A DNA stretch of 64,000 nt from Brachyhypopomus gauderio. Taxonomy: Eukaryota > Chordata > Actinopteri > Gymnotiformes > Hypopomidae. The notes beneath the pieces are model-generated. The model had not been told where the DNA came from and made no database searches. It saw nothing but the letters and a program-made list of their open reading frames with translations. Positions 17,617-29,011 of this stretch are shown here, piece by piece. The DNA is taken from the NCBI RefSeq assembly GCF_052324685.1, contig NC_135222.1, positions 6,595,914 to 6,659,913 on the forward strand, written 5' to 3'. How positions within the stretch are numbered: the stretch's first letter is position 1; each line of letters starts with the position of its first letter. Position numbers and translations under genes: made by a program.

Positions 17617-18900
17617 CTAGATGACCGCCTTGGCTGGTCTAACTCTGTCTTTCAGCAAGATGTAGTCAGAAACACAGGTTGGGACATAGGACAGGGGCAG
17701 CCAGAAGAATTTTGCGTCCCAGCCGGGAGAGTAACGGGTCCGCGGGTTCACAGCAGAGACGGCGTGTTCCATGCAACTCACAACTTTCATCAAGTCACCG
17801 TCTGCAAACTTGCTGAGTTTCTCTTTTGTGAGCGTCTCCACTGCACAGCAAAAAATCAAGCAAATCAATATGTTACTTATTTTCAGATCTGTTAAAAACG
17901 AATGTACTATATAAAATATGCCCCAAATTTGTTTAAAAAATATTAAAAGTTGAATATATTTTACTTTATTGCAAGGCACTGGATAATCGACTGTTTCATG
18001 CAGCCCTACTAGCTACTGAAACAAATTGTACTGTCAGTCATACAGACCTTGGGTTATATAACTGTATTCGTACCTTGGCTTATAAAACCGTCTCCATAGT
18101 CCTGCCTAGTCTCTTTTGGCATTTTCTCCCAAAGCATTTTAACATTTTGGATTACACAGTCTGAGTCAGTCACCATGGTCTTGAAGAAACCGGGTTCGAT
18201 ACACAGTACTTTCACTCCAAACGCGTGCATGCACCTCCTGAAACACATCAAAAGCATTTTACTCAAATGAACAAGGACTCTGAGCGAGGAGTTCAAAGTT
18301 GAAAGATGACTCTTTGAATCATCTATGCAGTGTTGATCAGATTCCTTCCTGATGTCCTTCTACCTGAGGCTGTCATTGAATCCTTCCACGCCATATTTAG
18401 ACACGCAGTACGGTCCCCCAACTGCACTGATCCTCCCAAACACGCTGGACACGTTGACGACACGACCCCTGGCTTGCTTGATGAGTGGGAGGACACTTAG
18501 AGTCACCCCAATGACTCCATCCAAGTTGACCTCCAGCATCCCCTTGTAGTCCTTCAGGGTCATCCAATCACAGCAACCCGAGGGTACCGACACGCCTGCA
18601 TTATTGACCACGGCCCACAGACCTACCAATCACAGTGTCATTAATGTATGCAATTCTACACCCAATATAGTCTCTTTAGAATTAATGTATAATTATGCTA
18701 GAAATTCATTTAATATACCATGGCTGCAGAAAAAAGCAAATGCTTAATATAAACTTAAAAACAATATTAAAACATTAAGTATCAACTCATTAGCATAAAG
18801 CCACAGAAACATTAAACAAAACAAAAACACTGCTCCTGAGGTTTCAGATGATGTGCAGAATCACTGTAGAACACTAGAGACAGTGTGTGTCTCTCTCTCC

Positions 18901-18936
<36 letters not shown>

Positions 18937-19465
18937 AATGTGAGGACCTACCAAAAATGCACATATATAATTCCAACCAAACAAAAGGTAAAGATAATTT
19001 GATCTGTGCTAGTGTTCACCAGGCATTTGCTGGTGAATTGATTTTACTTGTTAACCAATTAAGGGAGGAGTTTTGCACGGTTAAGGCACTGTAGTGTTCA
19101 TTTGACTAGTGAGATATGAAATATATTTAATGTATATTAAATTAGTATGCACCTTTTTGCCCTACTAGATCCTTGATGAACCCTGCAGCCTTGTCAATGC
19201 TTTCAGGCTTCCGGACGTCCAGGGAGATCGTGGACATCCTGGAGGAGCAGGACTTCTTCAGCTCATCTTCTCCCTTCGCTGTGAAGCATGCTGCCAAAAC
19301 ACGGAAGCCCTTCTCGTCCAAATGGCGGGCTAGAAGGTTTCCGAAGCCGGAGTCACAGCCAGTGATGTACACATACTTGTTGTTTCTGTCTGGAACTCTC
19401 TCCAGCTCACGGTACCAGCGTACTACATAGTACAGCACGACCAGCGCCAGCAGGTACATCCACAT
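17617..19465 (-). CDS. SDR9C short-chain dehydrogenase, HSD17B6/RDH16-like
   Basis: A retinol/3-alpha-hydroxysteroid type dehydrogenase, NAD(H)-dependent, normally anchored in the endoplasmic reticulum. Exons in coding order: 19465-19153, 18622-18364, 18237-18074 and 17840-17617, giving 319 residues (family about 317). Visible: an N-terminal anchor starting MWMYLLALVVLYYVVRWY, cofactor motif TGCDSGFG, NNAG, active-site YCVSK with NVSS before it, and PGFFKT. The C-terminal block RTRYSPGWDAKFFWLPLSY resembles HSD17B6. I chose the start at 19465 because it aligns with the family start; an upstream in-frame ATG at 19528 would add 21 residues. DHRS9 is an alternative name, since DHRS9 adjoins ABCB11 in human, but the sequence looks closer to the HSD17B6/RDH16 set, which lies near ATP5F1B in human. 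Confidence 0.85.
18890..18937. repeat. (CT)n(CA)n microsatellite in the SDR gene
   Basis: A CT tract passes directly into a CA tract within the intron between the first two coding exons. Confidence 0.9.
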
Positions 19466-19922
19466 GACTGCCACGAAGAACAGAGCAGTTATAATGCTGC
19501 TGGAATTTGCACAAGGATGTATTTGCATGCAGCATTACTAATGACTATCAGGATATTACAGGTTTATATGATGTAACATCCTGTGGTGTGGGCTTGTCCT
19601 AACTCCCATCAGTGCTCATGGAAGTCACAAAGGTTTGAACGTAGGCCCTTCAGAAGATTTATTTCTTCAGATATACCACAAACACACAGCATACCACAAA
19701 TATATTCCAAAAAGCTGTTAATAAATCGTTTAAGACAATAGTTTAGGTTTATGTAATGACATTTAAAGTTTGGTTATTTGCAAATCAATACTTGTGTGGT
19801 AATTTCCAGGTTTTGAAGCAGTGCCTTCCTTCTAACTCTGCAGGCCTAATCTAAGCAGTGCAGCGCCCCCTCTCAGACGTTAGAACGTCATTAGAAATAA
19901 ACAACCCAAAACATGCAGAAAC

Positions 19923-20134
19923 TAGTGATGGGAATTTCGGCTCTTTTTAGGGAGCCGGATCTTTTGGCTCATCTCCTCATAAAGAGTCGGCTCATTCGGC
20001 GAACGTAATTTGTTGACCGGGGGGGGGGGGTCTTAGAGGGGAACCGGCTCGGTCTTAGAGGGGAACCAGCTCTCGTCGTTCACTTAAAAGAGCCAGCTCT
20101 TTGAACCGGTTCGTTCGCGACCGACACATCACTA
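19923..20134. mobile_element. hAT-type nonautonomous element (MITE), 212 bp
   Basis: Terminal inverted repeats TAGTGATG (19923) and CATCACTA (ending 20134) are flanked by a near-perfect 8-bp target duplication, GCAGAAAC (19915-19922) and GCAGCAAC (20135-20142). The interior is GAGCCGGCTCTTT-like palindromic sequence with an 11-base G run and no coding frame. Eight-base duplications and this terminus are typical of hAT elements. It lies about 460 bp upstream of the SDR start, in the region between the divergent SDR gene and the small unknown gene. Confidence 0.85.
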
Positions 20135-20708
20135 GCAGCAACGGTTCAGTTTCTATTCGGAAATGGCACACAGACGTGGTCTACGAACGTTAAGAAATCC
20201 GTCAACGTTGTCAGAATAGTTGAAGGTTAGCTCCTGTTTTATAGACATTCCGATAGCAAAGCAGAATATATTCCATGAACGTTACGAAAACGTGACACAC
20301 GTTATCTTTAACGAACATTCAAGTTAATGTTTCCTAAGCTCAAGGGTGTGAACGGTCTTTCGGACTCGTAGATAAGTGGACAGAGATCCTTGAAGTTAGA
20401 CTGGGGCCACTTCCAAACGTCAACAGGGAGGGAATATTTGATAAAACAAACGTATTTGTACTATACTGCTAAAAAAGCACAAAAATATATCGCACTGCTT
20501 GGCTTCTTTAATGCCTTTTAAATAGTTCTTCGTGAGTTTTCAACATGTAAAAATGCAGCCCGTCATAGGCTAAACAAATCCACAAACACGTTTAACTATC
20601 TAGTTAGTAGATAAGTTAGACGATATAAACATCTGTATAAACGTGCATTTATGTCATAAAAGCTCTTCTGTCGGGATGTGTACTGACCATTTTAGTTCGG
20701 TTGTAAAT

Positions 20709-21598
20709 ATGTCACTTTCAATGCTAGGCGAACCAGAACGAAAGAAAAGTGCAATGCATTATTTTCTGCGTTGGTTCGGCCCAAAGGAACCGAATTTCAA
20801 AAACAAAAGTGTCCTGAAAAGAGTGTTAGAGCTTCAAGGTAATTACATATGAACAGATTGAGAGCAACTAATAATCAAACTACTTCTACAAAAGTTGACA
20901 CTGTGTAATTACGTAGCAAAGTTGCAAAGTAATTAATTTGCAAAGTAGTTTCTGCGTTAAAAACCGCCTACCTGCAGTAGCTCTGCGATGAGCGACAAAT
21001 CAGGCCGTTTAGAGAGTGCCAGAGAAATCTTGCTAGTGTGCTTGAAATATCCTGCGTACTATCAGTCAAGCCAATCCATGCTGTGATAACCTCAAACGTG
21101 TCCCGGAAAAGCAGTTACAAGTTACCACCCCGACTTGTTTGAGCAGAAGAAAACCACTTCAAATAATTTCTATAGGTTATGGGTGTAACCAATAACAAAA
21201 TCATATTGTCAAATTATATCACTTTCTAATGATCTCTGTGGAGAATTATATTTTAATGGCATTACATTTTACTAGTATTACATTACTAATCAATTGCATT
21301 ACTAATCAACTGATTTGCATTCAAATTCCTTACAGATAACAAAGAGTTATGGTACATGCAAAGATGTGGAGTTATAGAAAATGGGAACTTAGAAAGCAGC
21401 ATCTGTGAGCAGGAGGACGAAACTGTATCAGAGAGGAAGTCTGGGACCCCGACCCTGGGTCTCTTACAGCAGTTCGGGAAAGTACAGAATGACCTCATCT
21501 TGATAGTGGACCAAGTGATTATGGTACATGTAGCAAGTGGTTCATGTTTTGGGTGGAGTAACAGGATATACGTGACGGTTTCGAATGTTAAACTTTAG
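20709..21598 (+). CDS. Unrecognised two-exon gene, about 130 residues
   Basis: Exon 20709-20838 ends at CTTCAAG/GTAATT; exon 21336-21598 starts after TTCCTTACAG. They join in frame to a 130-residue protein with TAG at 21596, and AATAAA follows at 21660. The protein starts MSLSMLGEPERKKSAMHYFL, is basic early (KNKSVLKRVLELQ), acidic in the middle (EQEDETVSERKS), and ends with a hydrophobic stretch (LILIVDQVIM). No signal peptide or known domain is seen. I do not recognise it. The last 21 codons after VIM could instead be intron read-through, since GTACATG after ATTATG is a usable donor. An upstream in-frame ATG at 20643 exists, but 20709 better matches a start context. Confidence 0.5.
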
Positions 21599-22546
21599 AT
21601 CCTACTCCCTGGTAGAGGAGCACACTGTGCTGTAAGATCTCCTGAGATATCTTGGTTTTAATAAAAGGTCAAAAGACATAAGACTGGTGTTGTTTTCTTT
21701 TGCATCAGCAAACACGCTGTGCTAGGTAGGAGGAGAACAAAGCGGAACGTCTCATACATACTTTACATTAAGTTCATGTTTGAGAAGAAAAGGAGTTACT
21801 AAGCATGTTAGGCATTTCAAATAAGAGATGTTAAGAGTGTGTCTACCAAGGAACGTTGCAGAGAAAATACTATTTGTCATATTATGTTAATGTTATTTAT
21901 CATTTTACTGGCAGGTCATTTTAGTGGCAGGTAACTTTGAGCCTAGTGGTGACAGTGATTTGCAAAACCTCCAGCAACTCGGCTGTGCGTGATACACACT
22001 TCCAGTGCAACACCCACTACCCTGCTGCTAGCAGCTCAGAGTCAGTGCTGTGTTTGAGAATAGACCACCCAAATAATATCCAGGCAGTAGCAAAGTATGG
22101 TTGTCAAGTTGAGTATGACAATCAATGAGCTACAGTCTTAAACCATTCAGGTGTTAATGCTGAAATGCATCAATATGACAGGTGTATCTCTGTGAGTTTG
22201 AAAACATTACACATCATATAAAAAGATATAATCGCAATATAAAATATGGAAAGACCTTTGACATGAAGCATCCGTTTTACACAGTGCCCCTACTTGGATG
22301 CTACTAGGTCACCCTTGTGGAAAATGTTATATGTGAGTCATTAACTGTGAGTGTGAGTAAGTTACAAGCCAGATCCATGTGGTGATTTTGCATCTAAAGA
22401 CGCTACAACATGGGGTGGAGAAACAGCCTGTTCTGTGCTGCCCAGCAAGTCAGCGGATGAGTCGCTATAGTGGGAAGTGATTCTTCCAGCCCACCGCATT
22501 TAACGGCAAGAAGATAATGCTTACACTTTTGTAAGTGCGCGCACAT

Positions 22547-22600
22547 GCACACACACACACACACACACACAGACCCACACACACACAGACCCACACACAC
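22547..22600. repeat. (CA)n microsatellite, interrupted
   Basis: A CA tract with CAGACC interruptions, about 735 bp before the abcb11 start codon. Confidence 0.9.
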
Positions 22601-22681
22601 TTGTAACAGGTAACAGTGTTTTTGTTCTCATTTGGACAAGCATGTCTCTCTGCAGTCGAATACCAGTTTAATGTTATAGGT

Positions 22682-22755
22682 GCAGCAGCGCTGGTGTGCA
22701 CAGAGCTGGTGTGCACAGAGCTGGTGTGCACAGAGCTGGTGTCCACGGTGTGCAC
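22682..22755. repeat. 15-bp minisatellite
   Basis: The unit CTGGTGTGCACAGAG repeats about four times, then decays (GTCCACGGTGTGCAC). It lies just before the first IR-1-like motif upstream of abcb11. Confidence 0.9.
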
Positions 22756-22772
22756 AAGCTGGACAACACAGG

Positions 22773-22785
22773 GGTTCAATGACCT
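22773..22785 (+). promoter_or_regulatory. IR-1-like FXR-type element, copy 1
   Basis: GGTTCAATGACCT has a perfect TGACCT half-site, a one-base spacer and a left half differing from AGGTCA at two positions. ABCB11 is the standard FXR (bile acid receptor) target in vertebrates through an IR-1. The motif is about 560 bp upstream of the ATG. Function is inferred. Confidence 0.4.
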
Positions 22786-22983
22786 CCCAAACATTTACCT
22801 TGCATTAAAGTTAACTCTGACACAGGAGGATTTGTCTGAATGTCTTTAGCATATACTTCTACGATATTACTGTGTTAAAGCAGAGCTAAAAATGTTTAAT
22901 ATAGGTTACTGCAGAGTACATAATGCAAATCTAATTCCAGTTGTAGCATCAAGGTTTAGATGCAGTACAAACATGGAACCTGG

Positions 22984-22996
22984 GGTGCAATGACCT
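22984..22996 (+). promoter_or_regulatory. IR-1-like FXR-type element, copy 2
   Basis: GGTGCAATGACCT differs from copy 1 by one base. The flanks are also alike (GGGGT before, CC and ATTTAC after), so the two sites look like a local duplication 211 bp apart. The left half is weaker than in copy 1. Confidence 0.35.
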
Positions 22997-23101
22997 GCTT
23001 CCACAGTATTTACATATGATGGTCATTCACCCCTATTTACAGAACAAACCTGCAGGACACTTACCCCTCAAAGCTGGACCAACCACAACATGGCCAATAG
23101 T

Positions 23102-23180
<79 letters not shown>
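23102..23180. repeat. (CA)n microsatellite
   Basis: An almost pure CA tract of about 39 units, about 155 bp before the abcb11 start codon and upstream of the 23288 acceptor. Confidence 0.95.
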
Positions 23181-23182
<2 letters not shown>

Positions 23183-23334
23183 GAGTCAGCTCTTGATAAC
23201 TTCTTACGAGATGACTACTGTAGGTGTACTCTAGGGAAAGACATTAGTCCTGAGTGATCTGGAGCTGATATCTGATGTTTTCCTGCAGAAACACTGACGT
23301 GACATTGTGACATTGATGCTAAAGAAGAATCACC

Positions 23335-23452
23335 ATGCCAGGCTCTGTGAAGCTTCGCAACATCAAGACGTTTGGACAGGAAAATGCTGCCTATGAGGTT
23401 TCTAAAGAAGGTGAGGGATAAGCTTGGTGTGTGGTATAATGTATATATAAAA

Positions 23453-23533
<81 letters not shown>

Positions 23534-25210
23534 ACATATGATCAGTCTACATTAAATGTATACAGTCTACATCTTTTTATTAATATATTATTTTAAATTT
23601 CAGAACGAAATGCAGATTACATGTAAGTTTTCCTTTCTTCCAATTTGTGGTTTGAAAACAGTAATTTCAAATTAAAATCACTCATTTAAAAGAAATGTAA
23701 AAAACATTTGTGTTCCACATTAGGTTGTTGCATTGTTATACACAGAGGCCTAAACTAAAGTTCCATTCTGATGGACAATAATGTTTCTCTAACTGGATTA
23801 ATCTCATGTAAGGCTAGTGCCTGATATCATGACTTTTTATACTGATATGATTATTTAAGCAATGCTGAACACTGATTTTATGTCTCATCACAGAACAATC
23901 AACTCTTCTAAAAAAGAGAAGAAGTAAGTTATTATTCTGTTTTTGCTACAAAATGCTTGTCAGGATGATGTGAACACTAATATTTTGCTTTTTCACAGAC
24001 TCATAGCAGAACAGAAGAAGCAAGAAGCTGTTATTCGTATTGGGTTCTTTCAACTGGTAATGATTTCAAGATTGATGGTTAAAATAGTGAAAATAAAAAT
24101 TTGTAGTTGTATCATAATCGTAAAGATACGCTTCACTACAATGTATTAAAACAAATACGTCTATTTAAAAGTAATCTTTCAAGTTTCTCATAACGTTCCT
24201 GCTGCACAGTTTCGTTTCGCCTGTCGGCGGGAGATCTGGATGATGGTCGGTGGGAGTGTGTGCGCCGTGCTGCACGGATCTGCGCAGCCTCTCATGCTGC
24301 TGGTGTTTGGGCTGCTAACGGACACGTTCATCGAGTACGACATCGAACTCAACGAGCTCCAGGACCCGGGGAAGCACTGCATCAACAACACCATACAGTG
24401 GCGGAACCTAACAGCTGAGGAGAACCTGTCGTTGAACATGACCAGAGTCTGCGGGTACCGACGCATCACTTTTCAAATTGGAACATGCCATAGGAATTGT
24501 TTCCATTAAAAACTATTTTCGATAGAAGGAGACTATTTATTTAAGGGCGTTGTGTCTTCGGTTTATGTCCCAGTCCTACGAAGTCACACCTCACTAATAA
24601 CCACACAAACCGTTACAAAATTTATTAATTCATTAGTGAAATAAAGCGCTTCCCTCAGGGTTATGTGTTAATTTTAATATTGTGTTAATATTACCCATCT
24701 TGTTATTAATAATGCATGCAAAAATACAAGCTCTAGATTCTAAAAACTATTTAAATAAATATATAACACCATTTCCATTTTCTGTAGGGTTTTAGATATA
24801 GAATATGAGATGACAAATTTTGCTTATTACTATGTTGGCATTGGAGTTGCTGTCTTCATCCTGGGATACTTACAGGTAAGTCATCAGTGTTTGAGAATGG
24901 AAAATGCAGTCATTATTACTGTATGGGGACACAGTTTATACGCAGTACTGGAGTTTTTCCTAATTGCATAGCACTGTGACTGTAGCACTCTAACGAGACA
25001 TTACCAGACGATCACAGTGTGAATGATGCACACTGCACATGTTGTGGATGTTTTGGCCCAGATTTCCCTGTGGGTCACATCTGCTGCCCGGCAGATTCAG
25101 CTCATCCGCAGGTTGTACTTCAGCAAGGTCATGAGGATGGAGATCGGCTGGTTTGACTTGAACTCTGTGGGAGAGCTCAATACACGCATGTCAGAGTAAG
25201 ACAAGCATGC

Positions 25211-25258
<48 letters not shown>

Positions 25259-26190
25259 TAGAATGGTTCACTTATATCTCCATCTGACCTGCACCACAGT
25301 GACATCAATAAGCTAAATGATGCCATAGCGGACCAAGTAGGGATCTTCATCCAGCGCTTCACAACCTTCATATGCGGCTTCTTCATTGGCTTCGTGAAGG
25401 GCTGGAAGCTGACACTGGTCATCATCTCCGCGTCTCCTCTCATCGGTGTGGGAGCCGCTCTCATGGCATTGGTACGTTCTGTTTTCGGGATAGGCAACGT
25501 GTCGGCCGTTAGCGGGTCGCTAAAGATCTGCCCATCGGTGTCCGTCTGAAAGGCGGCTGATTGTGTCATGTGTGCTGGTTTTTGTCAGTTTGTGTCTAAG
25601 CTGACCGGCCGGGAGTTACAGGCGTATGCCAAGGCAGGAGCTGTGGCAGACGAGGTCTTATCCTCCATCCGAACTGTGGCAGCCTTTGGAGGAGAGAAGA
25701 AAGAGGTGCAGAGGTGAGCTTCCTGTTCTACTTACAGCTGTTTATCAGTTCCTCTAAGTAGTTAACTCTTAAGTAGGAGTTTTACCGAACTCAACAAAAG
25801 CTATGCCATTAATCCTTGAGAGGATGCCTTTAACAGTAAATTACTTATATAATCGTTAAGCATCTTCCTTCTGTAACATGAGCTTCAGTTAATGCACCAG
25901 AATATCTTGATTAATATCCTTTAGGAGATTGAGTGTCTTATTGTTACACTTTAGTAGTTGAGCCTCTCTTTTGTCGTTCCCATCTCTTGGGTTCCTTGCC
26001 TCTCTTTCAGATATGATCACAACCTGATCTCAGCTCAACGCTGGGGCATTCGGAAAGGTCTCATCATGGGATTCTTCACTGGCTATTTGTGGCTCATTAT
26101 ATTCCTTTGTTATGCACTGGCTTTTTGGTATGGCTCCAGTCTCGTGGTGGACACGCTAGAGTACAGCCCTGGGACACTTCTGCAGGTACC

Positions 26191-26228
<38 letters not shown>

Positions 26229-28586
26229 CACTGATACAGGTACCACAGTACACTGCTGCAGGACTCTTTGCAAACAAACACACACACACACACACATACA
26301 GCACTGCGGTACCCTGGAAAAGCACACACAGGCATGGACTTTGTGGGCATGGCTGTGTTCGTCCTTGTCTTGTAGGTCTTCTTTGGCGTGCTCATCGCAG
26401 CGTTGAACCTGGGGCAGGCCTCTCCCTGTCTGGAGGCCTTCGCAGCCGGCCGGGGTGCTGCCACCATCATCTTCGAGACCATCGACCGCGTAAGAGCTCA
26501 TCCTCCGATACACTGCAGTCCGTAAGGAACCTGTAGAGAGAAGCTGCTGTTGCGTTGCGGTCTTTGGAGACAGACTGATTCTTCCTGAGCATGCTATTGG
26601 AAGTTTTTACACATCTTTCTGATCTCCACAAGAACATTAAAATGCACACGTCTTATTTGTAGGAGCCAAAGATAGACTGTCTCTCTGAGGCTGGATACAA
26701 GCTGGACAGAGTGAAAGGAGATATAGAGTTCCACAATGTGACCTTCAACTACCCGTCCAGACCAGAAGTGAAGGTAAAACCATTTAGACACGGACCAGAA
26801 AACTCCTCTGAAGCAACTGTGGTTCTGAATTCTGGGGTTAAAGCTGATTTCTATAGCTGAGGTTTAAAACTAAGTTTACACACTGAATTCTAAAGCTGAA
26901 TTCCCGAGCTTTATTCTGATGCTGAATTCTACACCTGAATTCTAAACTCTAAAGCTGACTACTGATGTTGAGTTTTTGCTAATTAATTTGATTGTAGTTC
27001 CATGGAAGTGATTTGATAACTGCTGGTATAGAGCTTAATGTGATTTCATAACTGCTGGTATAGAGCTTAACAGCACATAGATCTGTAACTATACATGCAT
27101 CAGAACTTTAATTACATTAACCATCATTAACTATCTTAAATTGTAACAAACTTTATTGTTAACTTATTGGTATCACATATGCAACCAAAGCGACTGGCAA
27201 CAGTCATTTCACTGGTTATTTTGCAATGCATGGAAACATAAAGATAAACATTCATGATACAACATAGATGATCTGCTGTAACAAAATCCTACACAACATA
27301 ACTGATCTTCCGTAACAAAGCCCTACATAACGTAGCTTATCTTCCGTAACAAAGCCCTACACAACGTAGCTCATCTGCAGTAACAAAGCCCTACACATCA
27401 TAGCAGGCTAGTGTGCAGGAATACATGTTGCTTGGCAACGGTCCAGTCTAAGTCCTGATGCCAAACTATTTGAGTTTGGGGGACACAAACTATTCAATAA
27501 ACAAAAAATCAGAATTTGTTGCCACGTATTACTGTTAACTAATAATTGACTGCTTGTAGAACGGTTGTATAAATGCATTATCACACTCAAGATTACGCTA
27601 ATATTCCGAATAACGGCACTCCCCCGTGTGTGATATTGCTTAACTATCACAGATCTTGGATGAGCTGAATGTGCAGGTGAAGTCTGGAGAGACCACAGCG
27701 TTTGTGGGGCCAAGTGGAGCAGGGAAGAGCACAGCTGTACAGCTCATCCAGCGCTTCTACGACCCCAGAGAGGGCATGGTGAGACGCCGGGGCCCTTGGG
27801 GCCCTCAGGGCCATAGAGCTTGCAGTGTGCTTCTGGGTTGAGTGGGAGCAGCTTCACATTGCCTGGGGAGATTTCCTCAGCCTGATACGTAAAAGTTTTA
27901 CTTTACTGCTTCTTTCATGGTTCAAATCATTTTGGAATTTTGTCATGACGATTTGATTCCTGAAAACCCAGGTGTTCCGGCTCATTCCAGCCGCTACGGT
28001 CTTTCTCCGTATCTGTTTCAGGTCACTCTGGACGGTCATGACATCCGGGGTCTGAATATCCAGTGGCTTCGCTCACTCATCGGCATTGTGGAGCAGGAGC
28101 CAGTGCTGTTCGCCACCACCATCGCCGAGAATATTCGCTACGGTCGTCCTGGCGTCTCCCATGATGATATAGTCAAGGCTGCCCAAGAGGCAAACGCATA
28201 CAACTTCATCATGGACTTACCACAGGTAAGATGTTACCTGAGTGTCTTACTTTGTTTTGCCCACACATAACAGACAGTGTACACAGGCCTGACAATAATA
28301 TGGCAGAAACATTTGTGCTTTCTGAGGAGATACATCTGTTTATTTGTCATAACTGAACTTCTTCTTTGTTAATGTCTGTTTTTCTCTCTGCTGTGGTGTC
28401 AGAAATTTGACACGCTGGTTGGAGAGGGTGGCGGCCAGATGAGTGGCGGGCAGAAACAGCGAATCGCAATCGCTCGAGCGCTGGTGCGCAATCCCAGAAT
28501 CCTTCTGCTGGACATGGCTACGTCAGCACTGGACAACGAGAGTGAAGCTGTTGTACAAGAGGCCCTAGATAAGGTGAGAAATCACA

Positions 28587-28635
<49 letters not shown>

Positions 28636-28969
28636 GCACACACACACTTCACAGCATGACCTGTCTTTGTTCATATACATTTTGAATGATCCTGGCAGGG
28701 TGAAGAGTAGCCAAAGTGCTTGTGGGTGTCTAGTAACATAGATCGCTGTGTATATGATGAAGGTCCGTAGGGGTCGCACCACCATTACCATTGCCCACCG
28801 TCTGTCGACGATAAAGAACGCAGATGTGATCGTTGGATTTGAGCACGGGCGAGCCGTTGAGCGCGGGAAACACGACGCGCTGATGGACAGAAAAGGCGTC
28901 TACTTTACCCTCGTCACCCTGCAGAGCCAAGGGGATAAAGCCCTCAACCAGAAGGCCCAAGAGAGTATG

Positions 28970-29011
<42 letters not shown>

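Larger units (their letters stand above)
21700..23334 (+). other. abcb11 upstream region
   Basis: No supported coding exon. A strong acceptor (TTTTCCTGCAG) ends at 23288, 47 bases before the abcb11 ATG, so a noncoding first exon lies somewhere upstream, as in other vertebrates. Its donor was not identified. The region holds CA microsatellites, a 15-bp minisatellite and two IR-1-like motifs, listed separately. Confidence 0.6.

Noticed and set aside
17617..19465. Firm DHRS9 assignment based on adjacency to abcb11
   Set aside because: The protein matches the HSD17B6/RDH16 pattern better, especially the RTRYSPGWDAKFF block; adjacency alone is not enough.
23102..23234. His/Thr-rich or Tyr/Ile-rich proteins from open frames over CA and TA tracts
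   Set aside because: Translations of dinucleotide repeats (also at 23455, 25213, 26190, 28589, 55352, 57679) with no coding context.
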